Assembly: GCA_025054935.1 (NCBI GenBank)
Contig: JANWZD010000017.1
Coordinates: forward strand, 1 to 60,481
Origin: Dehalococcoidia bacterium
Lineage (GTDB): Bacteria > Chloroflexota > Dehalococcoidia > SpSt-223
Length of the DNA: 60,481 nucleotides
Direction of reading: 5' to 3'
Shown here in pieces: positions 56,448-60,481 of this stretch (position 1 is the stretch's first letter; each line of letters starts with the position of its first letter). The notes under the pieces were generated by a model. That model saw only the letters and a list, made by a program, of their open reading frames with translations, was not told where the DNA came from and ran no database searches. Made by a program: the position numbers and the translations under genes.

Positions 56448-57167
56448 ATTCGGTTCGTCCTAGCCGTCGTGCTGATGCTCAGCGGAGCGGGCTGCACGCC
56501 AGCAGTCCGCCAGCCGCTCGCTACGCTTCAAGCGACGGCTGCCACGCTCGCCCGCGATCGCGCCAACACGATGGCAGATCATCTCGATGCGGCGCACCGC
56601 TACGCCAACAGTGTCGACAATCCCGATCTGCGCGATGCTGTCAATGCGCTCGCTGCGGCCTGGCAGCGTCCGGATACTCCCGGCGGCGTCCAAGTGGTGA
56701 TCGAGCCGGTCCGCAACACCGAGGTCGCGCTCAATCTGAACGCTCCGGGCCGCACCGTCAAGCTGATCCCGATTGTCGAGAACGGACGCGTTCGCTACCT
56801 CCTCCGTGTCGATACGCCGCGCTACCACGCCGAACTGCAAGGTCCGGGAGAGCTGGCGCTCCACCTCTATGCTGCCTCGCTTATGCGCGACTGGTACGAA
56901 GCGAACCGCGCGAAGGGGCTCGACGGTCCCGCGCTCGTCGATGCGCTGATTGCCGAGCCGGATGGACTGATGGCCGCCTACTACCCCGCATGGGAAACCG
57001 TCATCGACAAAGGGTATCGCCCCCTGCGCGCGGCGGCTCGGCTGCCGGCCATTCCCCGGCTCGACACCCTCGCCGAAGCGCGTGCGGCCTGTGCGCGCGC
57101 TGCCGACCGCGCTGCCTGCTGGCAGGCAGCAGTGCGCGGCTATCTTGGGATAATCGTCCGCCAATAA
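56448..57167 (+). CDS. Putative lipoprotein of unknown function, apparent ATT start
   Basis: 239 residues if started at ATT 56448, which follows AGGAGG by 7 nt and gives a complete signal peptide (IRFVLAVVLMLSGAGC in one-letter code, start read as Met). The first conventional starts in frame (GTG 56469, ATG 56475) would cut off most of the signal sequence. The mature part is helical with conserved-looking blocks (VRNTEVALNL, VKLIPIVENGRVRYLLRVD, LALHLYAASLMRDWYEANRAKG in part) and ends with a Cys-containing helix. The family is not recognised. Confidence 0.65.
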   Translation: MRFVLAVVLMLSGAGCTPAVRQPLATLQATAATLARDRANTMADHLDAAHRYANSVDNPDLRDAVNALAAAWQRPDTPGGVQVVIEPVRNTEVALNLNAPGRTVKLIPIVENGRVRYLLRVDTPRYHAELQGPGELALHLYAASLMRDWYEANRAKGLDGPALVDALIAEPDGLMAAYYPAWETVIDKGYRPLRAAARLPAIPRLDTLAEARAACARAADRAACWQAAVRGYLGIIVRQ

Positions 57168-57270
57168 GCCCTGCTGGCCGGGGGAGCGTTTGGGCGCGGG
57201 AGCAGACGAGCCGTGCCTTGCCGAGGGCTCGACTGGCTGCTAGACTGCGCCCTACCATTTCCACGCCTCA

Positions 57271-57492
57271 ATGGAACCGAGTGTGACGACTTCCTCCCCG
57301 GCAACGCCACGGCCGGTGGTGCCTGTCCGGCGTGGCATCTCCGTCGGCGACGGTTTCCGCTTCGGCTGCGGCTTCATCCTTGCCCAACTGGTCTTCGTTC
57401 TGCTCAGTATCATGGCGGTGCTGCTGGCGCTGATTGTTCTTCAGGTGCTCGGGCTGCTGCCGAACCTGAATGCCCTCGTCCCGCCAGCGTAG
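57271..57492 (+). CDS. Small single-span membrane protein
   Basis: 73 residues: a Pro/Thr-rich cytoplasmic N-terminus, an amphipathic GDGFRFGCGF segment, then one long hydrophobic helix (LAQLVFVLLSIMAVLLALIVL) and a short tail. Family unknown. No strong ribosome binding site, but the composition is unlike the shadow frames. Confidence 0.55.
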   Translation: MEPSVTTSSPATPRPVVPVRRGISVGDGFRFGCGFILAQLVFVLLSIMAVLLALIVLQVLGLLPNLNALVPPA

Positions 57493-57496
57493 CGGT

Positions 57497-58642
57497 TCAG
57501 CTCACCAGCAGGAACCATGCGTTGAGCTGGCGGATCAGCCCGCCGACCTCACGCGCGATACGCAGCGGGGTCGGCGCTCCGGCCGGAACAACGTGGGCGA
57601 ACAGCTGGTATTCCCGGAAGCAGGCGCGCTCGCCGAGCGCTGCGGCTAAGCGGCGGGACTCGCTTACGGGCACGTACGGGTCGTTGACATCGTGCAGGAT
57701 GAAGACCGGCGCTCGGATCGCGGCGACACGCTCGCGCGGCGAGAGCTGCCGCAGCGCGGCGAGCGCCTCCGGCGGCAGCTCGCTCAGCAGCTGGTCGACG
57801 GTTGCCGGGGCGCGCTCCTCGAGGAGCCGCTGAACAAGCCGTCCGGCCGGGGACAGCCGACTGCTCTCCACCGGAACGGGCGGGAACGCGAGATAGGCTG
57901 CCTCCAACGCGTCACGGTCCGCCGGGGTCGGGACGGTGTCGATCAGCTGGCGGCGATAGGCGATGACGGCGAGGTCGCTTGGCTGCCAGGAGGGGCGTCC
58001 TGGCTCCAGCATCGTCGCCGACCCGATTTGGCGCAGGAGGTCGAAGGCGTCGTAGTAGCCGCCGACGGTGTGGACAAAGGCGACCTCTTCCGCAATCCGC
58101 TCGTCCCCTGCCGCGACGAGGGCAAGCCCGCCGCCGACGGAGAGCCCGAGAAACCCGACCCGCCGCGGGTCGACCTCCGGCTGGCGGGCCAGCGCCTCAA
58201 ACGCCTGCACAAGAACCTCGATCTCCTCTGGGACAATGCGGCCGGCGCGGAGGCGGGGCGAGTCGGGGAAGAGCGCAACGACCCCGCTGCGCGCGAGGCC
58301 GTCGCCCAATCGCCGGACGTTCGGGTCATCGAGCGGCGCGGGATAGACACCGAGCACCACGATCACCGCCGGCGCTTGTCGGGCGAATGCCGGCAGGTAG
58401 AGATCGCCGCTCGCGCGCTCCTCATTCATGCTCCACGTGAAGACGCGGGAAGCGGGAGGCAAGGTCAGGGCGACCGAAGGGCGGATCGGCTGAAAGACGA
58501 GAAGGTCGGGCACGAGCAGCGCTGTGCGCGCCGCGGCAAGGAGTGCGCGCGGCCCGACGGCGATCCCGCAAAAGACGAGGAGGCTTCCGAGCGCCGCCGC
58601 GAGCAGCGCCCGGCGAAGGCAGGACGGCGGCAACGGCTTCAT
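57497..58642 (-). CDS. Membrane-anchored alpha/beta hydrolase (dienelactone hydrolase-like)
   Basis: 381 residues. An N-terminal hydrophobic helix (about 11-30) anchors or exports it. The hydrolase core has the nucleophile elbow GLSVGGG (Ser168), the acid Asp321 in ILHDVNDPYVPVSES and His350 in QLFAHV. An insertion between about 215 and 300 acts as a lid. Substrate unknown. Confidence 0.85.
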   Translation of the reverse strand: MKPLPPSCLRRALLAAALGSLLVFCGIAVGPRALLAAARTALLVPDLLVFQPIRPSVALTLPPASRVFTWSMNEERASGDLYLPAFARQAPAVIVVLGVYPAPLDDPNVRRLGDGLARSGVVALFPDSPRLRAGRIVPEEIEVLVQAFEALARQPEVDPRRVGFLGLSVGGGLALVAAGDERIAEEVAFVHTVGGYYDAFDLLRQIGSATMLEPGRPSWQPSDLAVIAYRRQLIDTVPTPADRDALEAAYLAFPPVPVESSRLSPAGRLVQRLLEERAPATVDQLLSELPPEALAALRQLSPRERVAAIRAPVFILHDVNDPYVPVSESRRLAAALGERACFREYQLFAHVVPAGAPTPLRIAREVGGLIRQLNAWFLLVS

Positions 58643-58747
58643 CGGGTGCTCGCGGCGCTCGATGCTCCTTCCTCGCCGTCTGCGCCGGCGCGCCTGCTCG
58701 AGGGGAGCCCTGCTGCGAGCGTCTTGCCGGTCACGGGGCGCTCACTA

Positions 58748-59440
58748 TCAGCGGGCGCTGTTTGCTCGCCGCGCAGACCGCGCCCACGTCTGCTGGATCG
58801 CATAGGCGAGCGAGAGCGCGGCGCCAAAGGCGAGGCCAGCGATCCACGCGGCCGCGCCATACTGCTCGGCGGCGGCGCCAAAGAGATTGAGCATGATCCA
58901 CTGCGGTAGCCGGCCGATCAGCACGCCGATGAGAATGGAGCGGACTGGCGCGGCGGTGAAGCCGGCGGCGTAATAGAGGGCGTCGCCGAGAGGAGGAAGA
59001 AAGACGGCGATCCAGACGAGCGGCGAGCGGGCGGCGCCGACGCGGTCGATAGCGGCGAGCGCGGCGCCATTTGCGAACCGGCCGACAATCGGCCGTCCGA
59101 GCTTGCGCGCGAGCAGGAGTGCGGTCGAGGCGCCGAGCAGGCCGCCGATGATCGTCAGCGCGAGCCCGCCCCAAAACCCGTAGACATAGGCCGCGACATA
59201 GCCGACGACCGAGTTCGGGATCGGGGCGATCACGATCTGGAGAACAGAGAGAACGAGGACGACCGCGGGACCCGCCGCGCCGAGCCCCAGCACCCAAGCG
59301 CGCAGCGCTTCGAGGTCCTCATCGATCCAGGGGAGAGTGCTGCGCAAAAGATAGGTGACTACCGCGCCGGCGGTCAGCATGATCACGAGGGCTGCCGGCA
59401 GCAGCAGCTCAGGACGGACAAATCGGCGGAGATCCAGCAC
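58748..59440 (-). CDS. TVP38/TMEM64 (VTT domain) membrane protein
   Basis: 230 residues with about five or six membrane helices. The VTT core is visible in IAPIPNSVVGYVAAYVYG, GGLLGASTALLLARKLGRP and FLPPLGDALYYAAGFTA. The DedA/TVP38 family is linked to lipid scrambling and envelope homeostasis. AAGGAG lies 6 nt before the GTG at 59440, which is preferred to the longer frame. It is 105 bp upstream of the hydrolase, same strand. Confidence 0.88.
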   Translation of the reverse strand: MLDLRRFVRPELLLPAALVIMLTAGAVVTYLLRSTLPWIDEDLEALRAWVLGLGAAGPAVVLVLSVLQIVIAPIPNSVVGYVAAYVYGFWGGLALTIIGGLLGASTALLLARKLGRPIVGRFANGAALAAIDRVGAARSPLVWIAVFLPPLGDALYYAAGFTAAPVRSILIGVLIGRLPQWIMLNLFGAAAEQYGAAAWIAGLAFGAALSLAYAIQQTWARSARRANSAR

Positions 59441-59862
59441 GCGACGCTCCTTGCCTCCTCGCGCCGGGCGACCGGACGATCCGGGGGCTACCACCCGCGC
59501 AGACGAAACCTCTCCTCTCGCTCCCTATGGTAAGGTACGCCTCGCGGCAGCTGGAAGAGTGGGGGGAAAATCGCCGGAACCGGTCTCGTCGTTGCCGGCG
59601 TTGGGGAGGCGGTCAGCGGGTCGTTGGGTGGGCCCCGTTTCCGGCTGTGATCGTCGCGCTTTCCTTGGCGTGGTTCTCGCTGCCGCGCGCTGAAGCGCGA
59701 GTTCTGCTCGATTATCCGCTCCCCGCCGGCCACTTCTGCACCCCAAGCGGATGGCGCCGCTGGCGCGACCGGCCGCGGCTTCGCGGTGAGCGACGCCGAC
59801 GGCATCCCTTTCCTCCTACCTGCGGACTGGCGGCCCGAACAAACTGGCGGGGGCGGCGCCGC
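59441..59862. other. Intergenic, no gene seen
   Basis: About 420 bp between the VTT gene start and a decayed surface-protein fragment. TAAGGTACGC near 59530 breaks the high GC, but no promoter can be fixed. Frames are short. Confidence 0.45.
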
Positions 59863-59967
59863 GCCGAATTCGTAGGCCCCGATGTCGCATCCTGGCCGAC
59901 GGACCGAAGGACGCCCCGCTGGCGGTGGCCGGGCAGGTGCCGAGGGCGGCGTCGATGGCCGGGCTGC
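59863..59967 (-). pseudogene. Frameshifted remnant of a choice-of-anchor Q region
   Basis: Read on the minus strand, the text encodes SPAIDAALGTCP in one frame, then QRGVLRSVG in another, then CDIGAYEFGAAPP in a third. Together these match, in order, SPAINAATDTCP, QRGVLRPVD and CDAGAYEYGA of the intact gene at 2-1570. Two shifts of frame break it. It starts only about 30 bp beyond the stop of the next gene. Confidence 0.75.
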
Positions 59968-60000
59968 CGGTCGTTCCTTCGGTGGCCGCGCCTCGTCCGC

Positions 60001-60480
60001 TCAGCCCCCGGGCTCTCTGAAGAAGAAGAGAGGCACGAGGATGCGCGTGATCGTCCGGCCGGACGTCGGCGTCGGCGTGGGCGATGGCGTGGCGGTCGGC
60101 GACGGCGTGGGCGTTGGGGTCGGCGGCAGGATGCTGAAGGGCAGGCCGTTGGAGATGCTGTCCGCCGCCTGCCCGTAGCGCGCGGTGACGGTCGCCGTGC
60201 CGGCGGTGGTGAGGTCACTGGCGGGGATGGCGACGCTGAGCGTGGTGCTGTTGAGGACGGTGGTGGCGCGCGCGCTGCCGTTCCAGAGCGCCACTGTGCC
60301 CGCGAGGAAGTGCGTTCCCGTGACGATGAGGGTGAAGGCGGGACCGTTTTGGGGCGCGCTGCTCGGCTGGAGGGCGGTGAGGGTGGGCGCTGCGCCGTGC
60401 TCATAGGCGCCGACATCGCACGGCGCGCTTCGCGGCGCGCCCCGCTGGTCGGTGGGCGGGCAGGTGGAGGCTTGGCCGAT
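60001..60480 (-). CDS. Beta-helix surface protein, choice-of-anchor Q type (5' partial, second copy)
   Basis: The frame is open to the window edge, so only the last 159 residues are seen: CPPTDQRG, CDVGAYEHG, the IPT/TIG-like domain (PTLTALQPSS, LIVTGTHFLAGTVALWNG), a PTPTPTPSPT linker and the tail TRILVPLFFFREPGG. The C-terminal 110 or so residues differ from the first copy (2-1570) at only a handful of positions. The first conventional start in view (60294) lies inside the Ig domain and is not the gene start. Confidence 0.85.
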   Translation of the reverse strand: MGQASTCPPTDQRGAPRSAPCDVGAYEHGAAPTLTALQPSSAPQNGPAFTLIVTGTHFLAGTVALWNGSARATTVLNSTTLSVAIPASDLTTAGTATVTARYGQAADSISNGLPFSILPPTPTPTPSPTATPSPTPTPTSGRTITRILVPLFFFREPGG

Positions 60481-60481
60481 G

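Overview
The window is GC-rich bacterial chromosome with dense, mostly single-function genes, many of them coupled by 1-4 bp GTGA/ATGA overlaps. Several features fit a Chloroflexota-like, probably aerobic organism. These are a menaquinone-type prenyltransferase, several luciferase-like (F420/FMN type) oxidoreductases, GT39 membrane glycosyltransferases with C-terminal beta-sandwiches, Pro/Thr-rich lipoproteins, 'choice-of-anchor Q' beta-helix surface proteins, a lone ferredoxin:thioredoxin reductase catalytic subunit and leaderless-looking promoters. The phylum assignment is inference; there is no rRNA gene. One tRNA gene (tRNA-Val, TAC) is present.

Layout. 1-3 kb: the 3' part of a beta-helix surface protein, convergent with a MmgE/PrpD protein whose last residues come from the repeat shared with that surface gene. 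3.6-13.3 kb: housekeeping and catabolic genes (Gfo/Idh/MocA oxidoreductase, BON protein, nfeD-slipin pair, M24 peptidase, FAD oxidoreductase, RhaD-like aldolase plus DinB). 13.3-14.4 kb: gene-poor and repeat-bearing. 14.4-23.7 kb: a minus-strand operon of six overlapping genes for surface glycan assembly. It contains an unusual membrane-anchored glycosidase with a ribbon-helix-helix-like cytoplasmic tail. 23.8-24.3 kb: msrA.

24.4-36.0 kb is the most notable region: a nearly complete C-P lyase locus for phosphonate use. Transcription order on the minus strand is phnC-E-D-M-G-H-I-J-K-L-P. It is flanked at its end by the phosphonate-type hexapeptide acyltransferase and at its head by a divergent gene. 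That divergent protein joins a cytoplasmic PhnD-like ligand-binding domain to a LacI-type DNA-binding domain and a shortened LacI effector domain. No phnF or phnN is seen, so this fusion is the best candidate for the pathway regulator and is the most interesting finding here. PhnCDE would import the phosphonate, PhnGHI with PhnL would attach it to ribose from ATP, PhnM would trim the triphosphate, PhnJ would cleave the C-P bond, and PhnP would open the cyclic phosphate.

36.3-54.9 kb holds obg, an enoyl-CoA hydratase with a short C-terminus, a Kelch lipoprotein, hydrolases, a polysaccharide deacetylase, palindromic repeats, a ThDP enzyme, a DUF1684 protein, an XRE regulator coupled to a luciferase-like enzyme, FTR, a CNNM/CorC-type protein, a cupredoxin lipoprotein, another GT39, two more luciferase-like enzymes, a GAF-PAS sensor without an ATPase domain, and a GT4. 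55.0-60.5 kb holds tRNA-Val, a MenA-like enzyme, small membrane or lipoproteins, a hydrolase, a VTT-domain protein, a decayed surface-protein fragment, and the 3' end of a second beta-helix gene. This second copy is an inverted partner of the one at the window start, so a roughly 340-380 bp inverted repeat brackets about 58 kb.
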